From: Rhizobium leguminosarum bv. viciae USDA 2370
GTDB lineage: Bacteria; Pseudomonadota; Alphaproteobacteria; Rhizobiales; Rhizobiaceae
Assembly (NCBI RefSeq): GCF_002008365.1
Contig: NZ_MRDL01000025.1
Coordinates: 124,381 to 188,380, forward strand
Direction of reading: 5' to 3'
Length of the DNA stretch: 64,000 bases
Below, piece by piece: positions 17,491 to 29,371 of this stretch (the first letter of the stretch is position 1; every line of letters starts with the position of its first letter). The translations under genes and the position numbers were made by a program. The notes below the pieces were generated by a model, which was given only the letters and a program-made list of their open reading frames with translations, searched no databases and was not told the origin of the DNA.

Positions 17491-17979
17491 TCAAACGTCG
17501 TCGGGACGGTCCTTCGGGTCGAATTGGATGATGGTGATCCACTTTGCCGTCAGTGCCGGCTTCTTCTCGTTTTCGATCTCGATCGTGACGTCATAGGTGG
17601 TCATCAGCATGCCGGCGCCGCGGAAGCGGGCTTCGGAGAGCAGGAAGCGGCCACGGACGCGGGCGCCGCTTTTCACCGGCGTCATGAAGCGGACGCGATC
17701 GAAGCCGTAATTGATGCCGAGGGTCTGCTCGCGCACTTTCGGCAGGCAGTTGTAGTTCATCGTCGACAGCAGAGACAGTGTCAGGAAGCCATGGGCGATG
17801 GTTCCTCCGAAGGGACTCTCGGCCGCCGCTCGCTCAGGATCGACGTGGATGAACTGATGGTCGTCAGTCGCCGACGCGAAGGCGTCGATCATCGTCTGGT
17901 CCACGGTGACCCAATCCGAAAGGCCCGTTTCCATACCGATCAATCCCCGCACGTCGGAGAGTGAAATTTCCGTGACCAT
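17491..17979 (-). CDS. MaoC-like hot-dog dehydratase, NodN-like
   Basis: 162 residues. A hydratase-2 motif is present: TDDHQFIHVDPERA followed by GTIAHGFLTLSL, with the catalytic Asp/His pair inside DDHQFIH. This matches MaoC domain proteins and, among them, the rhizobial NodN group (same length, same opening GLSDWVTVDQ). It probably hydrates or dehydrates an acyl-CoA or acyl carrier intermediate. It lies 90 bp downstream of glgX on the same strand; whether it shares that transcript is unclear. No nod genes are nearby, so a nodulation role should not be assumed. Confidence 0.85.
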   Translation of the reverse strand: MVTEISLSDVRGLIGMETGLSDWVTVDQTMIDAFASATDDHQFIHVDPERAAAESPFGGTIAHGFLTLSLLSTMNYNCLPKVREQTLGINYGFDRVRFMTPVKSGARVRGRFLLSEARFRGAGMLMTTYDVTIEIENEKKPALTAKWITIIQFDPKDRPDDV

Positions 17980-18069
17980 GAATTCCTCGTAAAATAAGCC
18001 GCCGCGGCAAAGCCTTATCGTGCATTTGTGACGATTGCGACAAGGATTTGGGTGAGGGAGGGGAGGCGG

Positions 18070-20049
18070 TCAATTTTCTACGAAAAAGGCGACGGAGCGT
18101 GGCTCGACGGTTACGGGGCCAGTAGTTTTCTTTGCTCCATCCGGCGTCAACTGGCGCCAGCCCGGTTCGCCCTTAGAGGGAAGCGTGAAAAATTGGCGGT
18201 TCCCCGAGCGGTTGAAAAGCACGCCAAGCCGGGTCTGCCTGCCGCGCGCGGAGCGGTCACCGGTCGATAGCAACATGCCGAGGGAGGAAAGCGACGGCGT
18301 CTCCCATTCGGCAACGGTCATCGACTCGCCGGAAAGCGAAATCCATTCGACATCGCCATTTCCCGCCAGGAAGCCCATTTCGGAAAAGACGGTGAAGCGG
18401 CGACGCAACCCTGCAACGAAGGCAGTATGGACGATGAGACCCTCGTCCAACACCTTCCAGTCAAGCCAGGTGATCTCGTTGTCCTGGCAATAGGCGTTGT
18501 TGTTGCCGTGCTGACTGCGGCCGCCCTCGTCGCCCGCCGTCAGCATGATGCTGCCGCGGGTGGCAAAAAGCGTCGATATCAGCGCCATCACATCGTCCCG
18601 GCGACGCTTGCGGATCGTCGGATAGACGGTTTCCCCCTCGACGCCGTTGTTCCAGGAGTGGTTCTCGTTATGGCCGTCACGATTGTGTTCGCCGTTGGCG
18701 TCGTTGTGCTTTCCGGCGTGGGAGACGAGATCGATCAGCGTGAAACCGTCATGGGCGGCGAGGAAATTGACGCTGCGTGTTTCCTTGCCGTCGTTGCGGG
18801 AGAAGATGTCGGAGGAGCCGGCGAGTGCGGTTGCCAGCGAGCCGGTCTTCCAATCGTCTCCGCGCCAGTAGCAGCGCAGGTCGTCGCGAACCCGGTCGTT
18901 CCATTCAAGGAAGGGCAGCGGGAAATTGCCGAGCTGGTAACCGCCCGGGCCGATATCCCAGGGTTCGGCGATCATGATCCGGTCGGCCAGCACATCGTCG
19001 GCCAGGATCGCGGCAAGTGTTCCGCCGTCGCGCTCGAAGCCTGTCGCGGTGCGTCCGAGCACTGGGGCGAGATCGAAGCGAAAACCGTCGATGCCGGCGT
19101 TGAGCACAAAGTGGCGCAGACTGTCGATGACGAGGCGGCGGACCTTAGGATGATCGCAGGCGAGCGTGTTGCCGGTGCCCGTGTCATTGACGAGTTCGCC
19201 CGGCCAATTCTGGGCGTGGCGATAATAGTGCAGGTTGTCGAGGCCGCGCAGCGACAGCGTCGCGCCGTACCGGTCGCTCTCGCCGGTATGGTTGAAGACG
19301 AGGTCGAGGATGACGGCGATGCCTTCGGCATGGAGAGCCGCGACCGTCTCGCGCAATTCCGTCATGCCGCCGGGGACGAGCCGCGGATCGAGCGCCATGA
19401 AGGCTACGGGATTGTAGCCCCAGCCGTTGGTAAGGCCCAGCGGCGGCAGGTGGCGTTCATCGATCCAGGCGGTTATCGGCATCAGTTCGACGGCATCGAC
19501 CCCGATCCGCTTCAGATGCGCGACGACGGAGGGATGGGCAAGCGCTGCGACCGTGCCGCGCTGGGCCTCCGGCACGTCGGGATGGAGAATGGTGAAGGGC
19601 CGCACCGCCACCTCATAGATAAAGCCGCCCGGTTTGAAGAGCGGCTTGCTGATCGCGGCTGGGGTATCGCTGGTGACGATCGCCTTCGGCATCAGATCTT
19701 GGCTGTCCTCGCCATAGATGCCGAGGCGGGGATCATAGCGGAACGGCCTATCGATCTCCTTGGCGTAGGGATCGATCAGCAGTTTGGAAGGATCGTACCA
19801 GAGGCCGTTGTCGGGCGCGTAGATACCGTCGGCGCGATAGCCGTAGCGAGCGCCCGCCTTCAGTCCATCGACAAACAGACGATGGATGTGGTTACTGTCG
19901 CGCGCCATCGGCAGGCGCGCGAATTCCCTGTTGCCGTCATCCTCGAAAAGGCAGAGTTCGATCTGTGCGGCATGATGCGACCACACGGCAAATTCGACGC
20001 CGGTCTCGAAGACGATCGCGCCGGCTTGCGCCGAACTGCTTCCCCGCAT
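18070..20049 (-). CDS. glgX: glycogen debranching enzyme
   Basis: 659 residues. An N-terminal CBM48-like domain precedes a GH13 catalytic barrel with GFRFDLAPVLGR (nucleophile Asp), IAEPWDIGPGGYQLGNFP (acid Glu) and LAAHDGFTLIDLV (third carboxylate). The enzyme cleaves alpha-1,6 branches left after phosphorylase action. It is the last gene of the minus-strand glycogen operon, 12 bp after pgm. It has the isoamylase-type length, not that of a bifunctional eukaryotic debrancher. Confidence 0.95.
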   Translation of the reverse strand: MRGSSSAQAGAIVFETGVEFAVWSHHAAQIELCLFEDDGNREFARLPMARDSNHIHRLFVDGLKAGARYGYRADGIYAPDNGLWYDPSKLLIDPYAKEIDRPFRYDPRLGIYGEDSQDLMPKAIVTSDTPAAISKPLFKPGGFIYEVAVRPFTILHPDVPEAQRGTVAALAHPSVVAHLKRIGVDAVELMPITAWIDERHLPPLGLTNGWGYNPVAFMALDPRLVPGGMTELRETVAALHAEGIAVILDLVFNHTGESDRYGATLSLRGLDNLHYYRHAQNWPGELVNDTGTGNTLACDHPKVRRLVIDSLRHFVLNAGIDGFRFDLAPVLGRTATGFERDGGTLAAILADDVLADRIMIAEPWDIGPGGYQLGNFPLPFLEWNDRVRDDLRCYWRGDDWKTGSLATALAGSSDIFSRNDGKETRSVNFLAAHDGFTLIDLVSHAGKHNDANGEHNRDGHNENHSWNNGVEGETVYPTIRKRRRDDVMALISTLFATRGSIMLTAGDEGGRSQHGNNNAYCQDNEITWLDWKVLDEGLIVHTAFVAGLRRRFTVFSEMGFLAGNGDVEWISLSGESMTVAEWETPSLSSLGMLLSTGDRSARGRQTRLGVLFNRSGNRQFFTLPSKGEPGWRQLTPDGAKKTTGPVTVEPRSVAFFVEN

Positions 20050-20061
20050 GTTCCCCCCGGA

Positions 20062-21699
<1,638 letters not shown>

Positions 21700-23142
21700 T
21701 CACATGCCTTTCGAGACGAGGCTTGAATAGAGGGCAGCGTAGCGTTCGGCGCTCTTCTCCCAGGAGACATCCGATTTCATGCCCTGCTTTTGCAATTGGG
21801 TCCAGAGTTTTCGGTCCTGATAAAAATGCATCGCACGGCGGATTGCCTGTAGCATGCCTGTTTCGGTTACGGGCGCAAATTGTATGCCGGTTGCGACTTT
21901 CGCCGCAAGTGCGGCGTGATTGGCGTCGATCACCGTGTCATTCAAACCGCCGGTGCGGGCGACGATCGGCACGCAGCCGTAACGCAGGCCGTAAAGCTGG
22001 GTCAGGCCGCAGGGTTCGAAGCGCGAGGGGATGATGATCGCATCGCAGCCGGCCTGCATCAGGTGCGACATCGGCTCGTTATAGCCGATCGAGACGCCGA
22101 TGCGGCCGGGATGGCGGCTGGCGGAGGCGAGCAGCGCGCCTTCAAGTGCAGCTTCGCCGGAGCCGAGCACGACGAGCTTGCCGCCCATGGCGACGATCTC
22201 ATCGGCGACATTGGCGACGATATCCATGCCCTTCTGCCAGGTGAGACGGCTGATGACACAGAAGATCGGGGCGTCGTCATTGTCGAGGCCGAAGAATTCG
22301 GCGATCGAGCGACGGTTCTCCTCGCGGTTCTTCAGCGTCGTCGGGCCGTAATGGGTGTGGACGACAGGATCGGTCGCCGGGTTCCAGATATCGGTGTCGA
22401 TGCCGTTGACGATGCCATGCAGATCGTCGATGCGGCTGGCGATGACGCCCTCCAGCCCCATGCCGAATTCCGACGTCAGAATCTCATCGGCATAGGTCGG
22501 GCTGACCGTCGTGATCGCATGCGCAGTCTTGAGGCCGCCTTTGAGGAAGCCGACAGTACCGTAATATTCGATGCTTTCGGTGGCGAAGGCATGGGCAGGC
22601 AGGCGCAGGCCGGGAAAGATCTCGGAACCGAACTGGCCCTGGAAGGCGATGTTGTGGATGGTCAGTACGCTCGGAAGTTCCAGCGTCGGATAATAGCGCA
22701 TATAGACCGACGTCAGCGCCGCCTGCCAGTCGTGGGTGTGGACGAGATCCGGCCGCCAGCCGGGCAGCAGGCCGGCGGCGATCTCGGAGGCAGCGAGCGA
22801 CAGGGCGGCGAACCGACGCCAGTTATCGGGATAGTCCTTGCCGAGCGGATCGAGATAGGGCCCGCCGGGCCTGTCGTAATAGGCCGGCGCATCGAGGACG
22901 AGCAGGTCGAGGCCCTCGTGCTGGACCTCGAGCACGGTCGCCCGCTCACCGAGCAGGTCGGGGAATTCGAGCCTGACGACCGGGTCGCGAATAACCTTCA
23001 TGACGGCGGGATAGCCGGGTAGAAGGGTCTTGGTCTCGACCCCGAAGGCTTTCAGAGCAATCGGCAGGGCGCCGGACACATCGGCCAGACCCCCTGTCTT
23101 GATCAAAGGGAAGACTTCGGACGAAACCGAAAGAACTTTCAT
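21700..23142 (-). CDS. glgA: glycogen synthase
   Basis: 480 residues. The ADP-glucose binding loop [13 protein letters not shown] (Lys15) is at the N-terminus. The GT5 C-terminal nucleotide-binding half shows [18 protein letters not shown]. It transfers glucose from ADP-glucose to the growing alpha-1,4 chain. Spacing to glgC upstream is 3 bp and to pgm downstream 6 bp, consistent with one tight operon. Confidence 0.97.
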   Translation of the reverse strand: MKVLSVSSEVFPLIKTGGLADVSGALPIALKAFGVETKTLLPGYPAVMKVIRDPVVRLEFPDLLGERATVLEVQHEGLDLLVLDAPAYYDRPGGPYLDPLGKDYPDNWRRFAALSLAASEIAAGLLPGWRPDLVHTHDWQAALTSVYMRYYPTLELPSVLTIHNIAFQGQFGSEIFPGLRLPAHAFATESIEYYGTVGFLKGGLKTAHAITTVSPTYADEILTSEFGMGLEGVIASRIDDLHGIVNGIDTDIWNPATDPVVHTHYGPTTLKNREENRRSIAEFFGLDNDDAPIFCVISRLTWQKGMDIVANVADEIVAMGGKLVVLGSGEAALEGALLASASRHPGRIGVSIGYNEPMSHLMQAGCDAIIIPSRFEPCGLTQLYGLRYGCVPIVARTGGLNDTVIDANHAALAAKVATGIQFAPVTETGMLQAIRRAMHFYQDRKLWTQLQKQGMKSDVSWEKSAERYAALYSSLVSKGM

Positions 23143-23145
23143 AAG

Positions 23146-24408
23146 TTAGATATCCAGCTTGTCGATCATCGGTTGGGTGATCAGGCAGATGCCGCTTTCC
23201 GTCCGCCGGAAGCGCTTGGCATCGAGCTCGGGATCCTCGCCGACGACCAGACCTTCCGGAATGACGACGCCATGGTCGATCACCACATTCTTGAGCTGCG
23301 CGCGCCGCCCGATCTTCACGTTCGGCAGGATGACCGCCCCTTCCATCTTGGAGAAGGAGTTGGCCCTGACACCCGTGAAGAGCAGGCTGTTGTTCAGCAT
23401 GGCGCCCGAGATGATGCAATCGCCTGACACAACGGAGGAGGTGGCCGAGCCGCGGCGATCCTCGTCGTCATGGACGAATTTCGCCGGCGGGGTGATCTCG
23501 GCATAGGTCCAGATCGGCCAGGACTTGTCGTAGATATCAAGCTCCGGAACGATCGCCGTCAGGTCGATATTGGCTTGCCAATAGGCGTCGATCGTGCCGA
23601 CGTCGCGCCAGTAGGGTTCGTGCTCGAAATCCGAACGGACGCAGGACTTGGCGAAGCGGTGAGCGACCGCCTTACCGTTGTTGACGATATAGGGGATAAT
23701 GTCCTTGCCGAAGTCGCGGCTCGAGGTCGGGTCGGCGGCGTCGCGGCGTAGCGCATCGAGCAGGAACTTGGTGTGGAAGACGTAGATGCCCATCGAGGCG
23801 AGAGCGAAATCCGGCTTGTCGGGAATGGGCGGTGGATCGGCCGGTTTCTCGACGAAGGCGATGATCTCGTCCTTGTCGTTGACATGCATGACGCCGAAGC
23901 CGACCGCTTCCATGCGCGGCACTTCCAGGCAGCCGATCGTGACGTCGGCGCCGGAATCGACGTGCTGCTGCAGCATCCATTCGTAGTCCATCTTGTAGAC
24001 GTGGTCGCCCGCAAGAATGACCATGTATTCGACGCCGTAATCCTGGATGATGTCGATGTTCTGATAGACGGCGTCGGCCGTGCCCTCATACCATTGCGTC
24101 TCGGAGACGCGCTGGCTGGCGGGCAGGATATCGAAGCTCTCGTTACGCTCAGGGCGGAAGAAGTTCCAGCCGCGCTGCATGTGACGGATCAGCGAGTGCG
24201 CCTTGTATTGCGTCGCGACGCCAATGCGGCGGATGCCGGAATTCAGGGCGTTCGACAAGGCGAAATCGATGATGCGGGCCTTGCCGCCAAAATAGACGGC
24301 CGGCTTGGCACGCCGGTCGGTGAGTTCCTTGAGACGGCTTCCCCTACCGCCCGCCAGGACATAAGCCATTGCATCGCGGGCAAGTGGCTGAACGCGTTTT
24401 TCTACCAT
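23146..24408 (-). CDS. glgC: glucose-1-phosphate adenylyltransferase
   Basis: 420 residues from the ATG at 24408, chosen because TGGGAGGAGAAA lies just upstream and the length equals that of Agrobacterium GlgC. The nucleotidyl-transfer loop [23 protein letters not shown] and the left-handed beta-helix C-terminus are evident. It makes ADP-glucose and is the committed, allosterically controlled step; Rhizobiaceae enzymes respond to fructose-6-phosphate and pyruvate (family knowledge). Confidence 0.97.
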   Translation of the reverse strand: MVEKRVQPLARDAMAYVLAGGRGSRLKELTDRRAKPAVYFGGKARIIDFALSNALNSGIRRIGVATQYKAHSLIRHMQRGWNFFRPERNESFDILPASQRVSETQWYEGTADAVYQNIDIIQDYGVEYMVILAGDHVYKMDYEWMLQQHVDSGADVTIGCLEVPRMEAVGFGVMHVNDKDEIIAFVEKPADPPPIPDKPDFALASMGIYVFHTKFLLDALRRDAADPTSSRDFGKDIIPYIVNNGKAVAHRFAKSCVRSDFEHEPYWRDVGTIDAYWQANIDLTAIVPELDIYDKSWPIWTYAEITPPAKFVHDDEDRRGSATSSVVSGDCIISGAMLNNSLLFTGVRANSFSKMEGAVILPNVKIGRRAQLKNVVIDHGVVIPEGLVVGEDPELDAKRFRRTESGICLITQPMIDKLDI

Positions 24409-24427
24409 TTTCTCCTCCCACCAGTCA

Positions 24428-26635
24428 CTAATTTTCAGGTTCAAGCATGATTGTCGCCAAGGGCGGCAAGGTAATCGAGCAGGTGATCTTGCCGCCGGCA
24501 TCGACGGCCTGCACGCGCCCGCCGTTGCCCTTGCCGCTACCGCCGTAAATGTCGGCATCGGTGTTCAGGATTTCCCGCCAGCGGCCTGCGGACGGCAGGC
24601 GGATCGAGTAGTTCTCGCGGTAGACAGGGGTGAAATTGGTGATGACGGCGACCGGCTTCTGGCCCGGCGCCTTGCGCAGCCAGGCAAAGACGGAATTCTG
24701 GTGGTCGTCGGCGACCAGCCATTCGAAACCTTCGCCCTCGCAGTCACGCTCATGCAGTGCCGGCTTGCTGCGATAGGTGAAATTGAGGTCGCGCACCAGA
24801 CGCCGCATGCCCTCGTGCATGCGATACTGAAGCAGGTTCCAGTCGAGCGACTTCTCCTCGCTCCACTCGCTCCACTGGGCGAATTCCTGGCCCATGAACA
24901 ACAGCTTCTTGCCGGGATAGCCCCACATATAAGCGTAGTAGGCGCGCAGATTGGCGAATTTCTGCCAGTCGTCGCCCGGCATTTTGGCGATCAGCGAGCC
25001 TTTTCCGTGAACAACCTCGTCATGCGAGAGCGGCAAGACGAAATTTTCCGAATAGGCGTAGAGCAAGCCGAAGGTGAGCTCGTTGTGGTGGTGCCCGCGG
25101 TAGATCGGATCGCGGCTCATGTAGCTCAGCGTATCGTGCATGAAGCCCATGTTCCACTTGAAGCCGAAGCCGAGGCCGCCTTCATGGACGGGCTGCGAGA
25201 CCTTCGGCCAGGAGGTCGATTCCTCGGCGATGGTCATGACGTTGGAATGATTGCCGTAGAGGCGGATGTTGAGATCCTGCAGAAAACGGACCGCTTCGAG
25301 GTTCTTGTTGCCGCCATATTCGTTCGGGATCCATTCGCCGTGCTTGCGGGAATAATCAAGGTAGAGCATCGAGGCGACGGCATCGACACGCAGACCATCG
25401 AGATGGAATTTTTCGGCCCAGTAGAGCGCGTTGTTGACGAGATAGGAAACAACCTCGGTGCGGCCGAAATTGTAGATCGCCGTGCTCCAGTCCGGGTGGA
25501 AGCCCTTGCGCGGGTCTTCGTGCTCGTAGAGTGCGGTGCCGTCGAACCAGCCGAGGCCATGCTCGTCGGTCGGAAAATGCGCCGGCACCCAGTCGAGGAT
25601 GACGCCGATGCCGACCTTGTGGCAGCCATTGACGAAACGGGCGAAACCTTCCGGCTCGCCGAAACGCGCGGTCGGCGCGTAGAGGCCGGTCGTCTGGTAA
25701 CCCCAGGAGGGGTCGTAGGGGTACTCGGTGATCGGCAGGAATTCGATATGGGTGAAGCCCATGTCGGCGCAATAAGGGATGAGGCTGGAGGCGAGCTCGT
25801 CCCAGGACAGCATCGTGCCGTCCTGCCGGCGTTGCCAGGAGGCGGCATGCACCTCGTAGATCGAGATCGGCTGGCGGCGCTTGTCGGTCTCGCGCCAGTG
25901 CTTCAGATGGGCCTCGTCTTCCCAATCCTGCACCAGTTCGGCGGCGGCGATGGAGGCGGTCTTCGGTCGCAGCTCGCTGCGCCGCGCGAAGGGATCGGCC
26001 TTCAGCGGCAGCAATACGCCGTCCTGGCCGCGGATCTCGAACTTGTAGGCGACGCCGATCGGTACGTCAGGGGCAAAGATTTCCCAGATGCCGCTATCGG
26101 AGCGGAAGCGCATCACGTGGCGACGGCCGTCCCAATTGTTGAAATCGCCAACGACGGAAACGCGCTGTGCGTTCGGCGCCCAGACGGCGAAATGGATGCC
26201 CTGGGCGCCGTCATGCTTGATGAGATGGGCGCCCATCTTGTCGAACAGCCGCAGATGCGAGCCCTCGCGGGCGAAATAATCGTCCATCGGTCCGAGCACC
26301 GGACCGAAACTATAGGGATCGGTGACTGCCCATTCGGCATCGCCGCGCCGGGCGCGGTAACGCACCGGCTGGAGCTTCGTGAGGGAAACCGGGCCGGCAA
26401 AGACGCCTTCGGCATGGAGCTGTTTCAGCTCGCCGATGACGCTGCCGTCGAGCGTCATGGCGGTCACCTCCTCCGCGCCCGGGATGAAACACCGGGCGAC
26501 GAAGGCGTCACCGGCCTGGTGCACACCCAGGACGGCAAAGGGATTGGAATGCGAGCCGGCAAGGATCGCCGTGATTTCATCTGCCGAAATTTCCCAGGAA
26601 AGCTTTACTTCAGGGACGGTCTTCGGCGTTTTCAT
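24428..26635 (-). CDS. glgB: 1,4-alpha-glucan branching enzyme
   Basis: 735 residues. An N-terminal extension and CBM48 module ([24 protein letters not shown]) precede the GH13 barrel. In the barrel [18 protein letters not shown] carries the nucleophile Asp and [11 protein letters not shown] the acid Glu; [15 protein letters not shown] is conserved. It introduces alpha-1,6 branches into glycogen. Its ATG overlaps the stop of glgP by four bases (26632-26635). Confidence 0.97.
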   Translation of the reverse strand: MKTPKTVPEVKLSWEISADEITAILAGSHSNPFAVLGVHQAGDAFVARCFIPGAEEVTAMTLDGSVIGELKQLHAEGVFAGPVSLTKLQPVRYRARRGDAEWAVTDPYSFGPVLGPMDDYFAREGSHLRLFDKMGAHLIKHDGAQGIHFAVWAPNAQRVSVVGDFNNWDGRRHVMRFRSDSGIWEIFAPDVPIGVAYKFEIRGQDGVLLPLKADPFARRSELRPKTASIAAAELVQDWEDEAHLKHWRETDKRRQPISIYEVHAASWQRRQDGTMLSWDELASSLIPYCADMGFTHIEFLPITEYPYDPSWGYQTTGLYAPTARFGEPEGFARFVNGCHKVGIGVILDWVPAHFPTDEHGLGWFDGTALYEHEDPRKGFHPDWSTAIYNFGRTEVVSYLVNNALYWAEKFHLDGLRVDAVASMLYLDYSRKHGEWIPNEYGGNKNLEAVRFLQDLNIRLYGNHSNVMTIAEESTSWPKVSQPVHEGGLGFGFKWNMGFMHDTLSYMSRDPIYRGHHHNELTFGLLYAYSENFVLPLSHDEVVHGKGSLIAKMPGDDWQKFANLRAYYAYMWGYPGKKLLFMGQEFAQWSEWSEEKSLDWNLLQYRMHEGMRRLVRDLNFTYRSKPALHERDCEGEGFEWLVADDHQNSVFAWLRKAPGQKPVAVITNFTPVYRENYSIRLPSAGRWREILNTDADIYGGSGKGNGGRVQAVDAGGKITCSITLPPLATIMLEPEN

Positions 26636-29094
26636 CCGGCTCTCCAGATTTCGTCTGCATATTGCCTGATGGTTCGGTCGGAAGAGAACCAGCCCATTCG
26701 CGCCGTATTGTTGATCGTCTTGGTGTACCAGGCGGACTGGTTGGTCCAGATCTGGTCGACTTCCCGCTGGGCCTGGGCATAGGCGTCGAAGTCGGCAGCG
26801 ACCATGAACCAGTCATGCGAATAGATGCCGTCGATCAGCGCCGTGTAGCGATTGCGGTCATCGGGCGAGAAGACGCCGGAACCGATAGCGGCAAGCGCCT
26901 GGGCGAGTTCGCGCGATCCCTCGATGATGGCGCGGGGATTGTGGCCATCACTGCGGACTTTCGACACCTCGTCGGCCTTGAGGCCGAAGATGACGATGTT
27001 GTCCTCGCCGACATTGTCGCGCATCTCGACATTGGCGCCATCGAGCGTGCCGATTGTCAGCGCGCCGTTCAGGCCAAACTTCATGTTGCCCGTGCCGGAC
27101 GCTTCCATGCCGGCGGTCGAGATCTGCTCCGAGAGGTCAGCGGCCGGAACCATGACTTCGGCGAGCGAGACATTGTAGTTCGGCACGAAGACGATTTTCA
27201 GCAGGCCGCGTACCGACGGATCGTTGTTGATCGTGCGGGAGACGTCGTTGATCAGCTTGATGATGAGCTTGGCATTGTAATAACTCGGCGCCGCCTTGCC
27301 GGCGAAGAGTTTCACGCGTGGCACCCAGTCAAGCTCGGGATGCGAGCGGATCTGGTCATAGAGCGCGACGGCCTCGATGATGTTCAGCAGCTGGCGCTTA
27401 TATTCGTGGATACGCTTGATCTGGATATCGAACATCGCCGACGGATCGAGCTTCACACCCATGCGGCTGGCGACGAGGTTGGAGAGTGCCACCTTGTTGG
27501 CGCGCTTTACCGCTGCGAACTTCTGCTGGAAAGCCGGATCGGAGGAATGCACGTCGAGCGCGCGTAGCTTCTCGGCATCATCGAGGAATTCGTCGCCGAT
27601 CGCCTCGCGGATCAGGCCGGTGAGGCCGGGATTGCACTGCTGCAGCCAGCGGCGCGGCGTGATGCCGTTGGTCTTGTTGTTGATGCGGTCGGGATAGAGC
27701 TTGTGCAGGTCGGCGAAGACGGTGACCTTCATCAGGTCGGTGTGCAGGGCCGAGACGCCGTTGATCGAATGCGAGCCAACGAAAGCCAGGTTGCCCATGC
27801 GCACGCGGCGGTCGCCGCTTTCATCGATCAGCGAGATCGAGCGGATTTCCCCATCGGAGAAGTTCTTGCCCTTGCGGGCGTCGATCAGGATCTTGGCATT
27901 GATCGCATAGATGATCTGCATATGGCGCGGCAGCAGACGCTCGAACAGCGGCACCGCCCAGCTTTCCAGCGCTTCGGGCAGAAGCGTGTGGTTGGTGTAG
28001 GAGAAGGTATGGCGGGTGATTTCCCAGGCTTGATCGAAGTCCATGCCATGCACGTCACAGAGCAGGCGCACGAGTTCGGCAACCGAGACGGCGGGGTGGG
28101 TGTCGTTCAGCTGGATCGCCACCTTGTCCGGCAGCGAGGTGAAATCGTCATATTGCTGCAGATGGCGGCGCAGGATGTCCTGCAGCGAGGCCGACGAGAA
28201 GAAGAATTCCTGGCGCAGGCGCAGTTCCTGGCCGGCCGGGGTGGCGTCGGCAGGATAGAGAACCCGGGTCAGGCTTTCGGCCTTGTTGCTTTCGCGGAGC
28301 GCGCCGATGTGGTCGCCGGCGTTGAAGGCATCGAGCAGGATCGGATCGATCGGTTGCGCCGACCAGAGGCGCAGCGTGTTGACGCGCTTGCCGCGCCAGC
28401 CGACGGCAGGCGTGTCGAAGGCGGCGGCAATGACGCGCTCGGCCGGTTTCCAGACGTAGCGCGGCTGGTCGTCATGGGTGGTGATGAATTCGACGGCGCC
28501 GCCGAAGCCGATTTCATAGGAGCTTTCGCGGCGCTCGAATTCCCAGGGATTGCCATGGGCGAGCCAGTTTTCCGGCAGTTCCACCTGCCAGCCGTCGGCC
28601 AACTGCTGGCGGAAGAGGCCGTGAACATAGCGGATGCCATAGCCATAGGCCGGAACGTCGACCGTCGCCATGCTCTCCATGAAACAGGCAGCCAGACGGC
28701 CGAGGCCGCCGTTGCCGAGTGCGGCATCCGGCTCCAGGCCGGCAATGACGTTGACGTCGACGCCGAGCGAGGCGAGCGCATCGCGCACCTCCTCCATCAG
28801 GCCGAGGTTGGAAACGGCGTCGCGCATCAGGCGGCCGATCAGGAATTCAAGAGAAAGATAATAGACGCGCTTGGCGCCGGTTGCATAAACCTCGCGAGTG
28901 GATGCCATCCACCTGTCGATGATGCGGTCGCGCACCACCAGGATCGTCGCCGTCAGCCAGTCATGCGGCTTTGCCACCTTGGCATCCTTGCCGATGCGGT
29001 AGGTCAGACGTTCGATGATTTCTTCAGCGAGAATTTCCGGCCTTGAACTGCGAGGGGCGGGGGAGGGGATGATCGGCTTGGAAACAGTGTTCAT
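26632..29094 (-). CDS. glgP: glycogen phosphorylase
   Basis: 820 residues. LGNGGLGRLAACFMESMA and AIQLNDTHPAVSVAELVR are family signatures, and the PLP-site loop GTGNMKFGLNGALTIGTLDGANVE contains the Schiff-base lysine. The enzyme releases glucose-1-phosphate from glycogen. It is the first gene of the six-gene operon glgP-glgB-glgC-glgA-pgm-glgX. The promoter must lie in the 277 bp AT-richer gap upstream (29095-29371). Confidence 0.97.
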   Translation of the reverse strand: MNTVSKPIIPSPAPRSSRPEILAEEIIERLTYRIGKDAKVAKPHDWLTATILVVRDRIIDRWMASTREVYATGAKRVYYLSLEFLIGRLMRDAVSNLGLMEEVRDALASLGVDVNVIAGLEPDAALGNGGLGRLAACFMESMATVDVPAYGYGIRYVHGLFRQQLADGWQVELPENWLAHGNPWEFERRESSYEIGFGGAVEFITTHDDQPRYVWKPAERVIAAAFDTPAVGWRGKRVNTLRLWSAQPIDPILLDAFNAGDHIGALRESNKAESLTRVLYPADATPAGQELRLRQEFFFSSASLQDILRRHLQQYDDFTSLPDKVAIQLNDTHPAVSVAELVRLLCDVHGMDFDQAWEITRHTFSYTNHTLLPEALESWAVPLFERLLPRHMQIIYAINAKILIDARKGKNFSDGEIRSISLIDESGDRRVRMGNLAFVGSHSINGVSALHTDLMKVTVFADLHKLYPDRINNKTNGITPRRWLQQCNPGLTGLIREAIGDEFLDDAEKLRALDVHSSDPAFQQKFAAVKRANKVALSNLVASRMGVKLDPSAMFDIQIKRIHEYKRQLLNIIEAVALYDQIRSHPELDWVPRVKLFAGKAAPSYYNAKLIIKLINDVSRTINNDPSVRGLLKIVFVPNYNVSLAEVMVPAADLSEQISTAGMEASGTGNMKFGLNGALTIGTLDGANVEMRDNVGEDNIVIFGLKADEVSKVRSDGHNPRAIIEGSRELAQALAAIGSGVFSPDDRNRYTALIDGIYSHDWFMVAADFDAYAQAQREVDQIWTNQSAWYTKTINNTARMGWFSSDRTIRQYADEIWRAG

Positions 29095-29309
29095 CGTCAG
29101 GTCTCGCCAATTTTAATTTTGTTTCAGGATGTTATGCCTGATTCAATCAATTTGTCGCTTGCGCAGCCGACAGTTTATGCATCGTTACTAAGCACTTGCA
29201 ACAAGGGATTTGGGCAAACGAAAAATTTGCGAAACCTTCATATTCACACGGGTTGAGGGGGTTGATTTCAATCGCTTTTCTCGATCTGATGGGCCAAACG
29301 AGGATAACG

Positions 29310-29346
29310 AAAAGCCGCTCCGGTTTGTTCCGCAGCGGCTTTTTTG
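29310..29346 (-). terminator. terminator downstream of the VWA/TadG-like gene, probably bidirectional
   Basis: AAAAGCCGCT at 29310-29319 pairs with AGCGGCTTTT at 29334-29343 around a 14-base loop. A/T runs on both sides let it work on either strand. It lies 26-62 bp after the stop of the VWA-domain gene and upstream of the glgP promoter region, insulating the two units. Confidence 0.75.
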
Positions 29347-29371
29347 TTCGGCTTTTCGCCGGGACCGATCG

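Noticed and set aside
17491..17979. nodN nodulation gene
   Set aside because: Sequence is NodN-like, but MaoC relatives are widespread and no other nod genes or nod-box are seen nearby.
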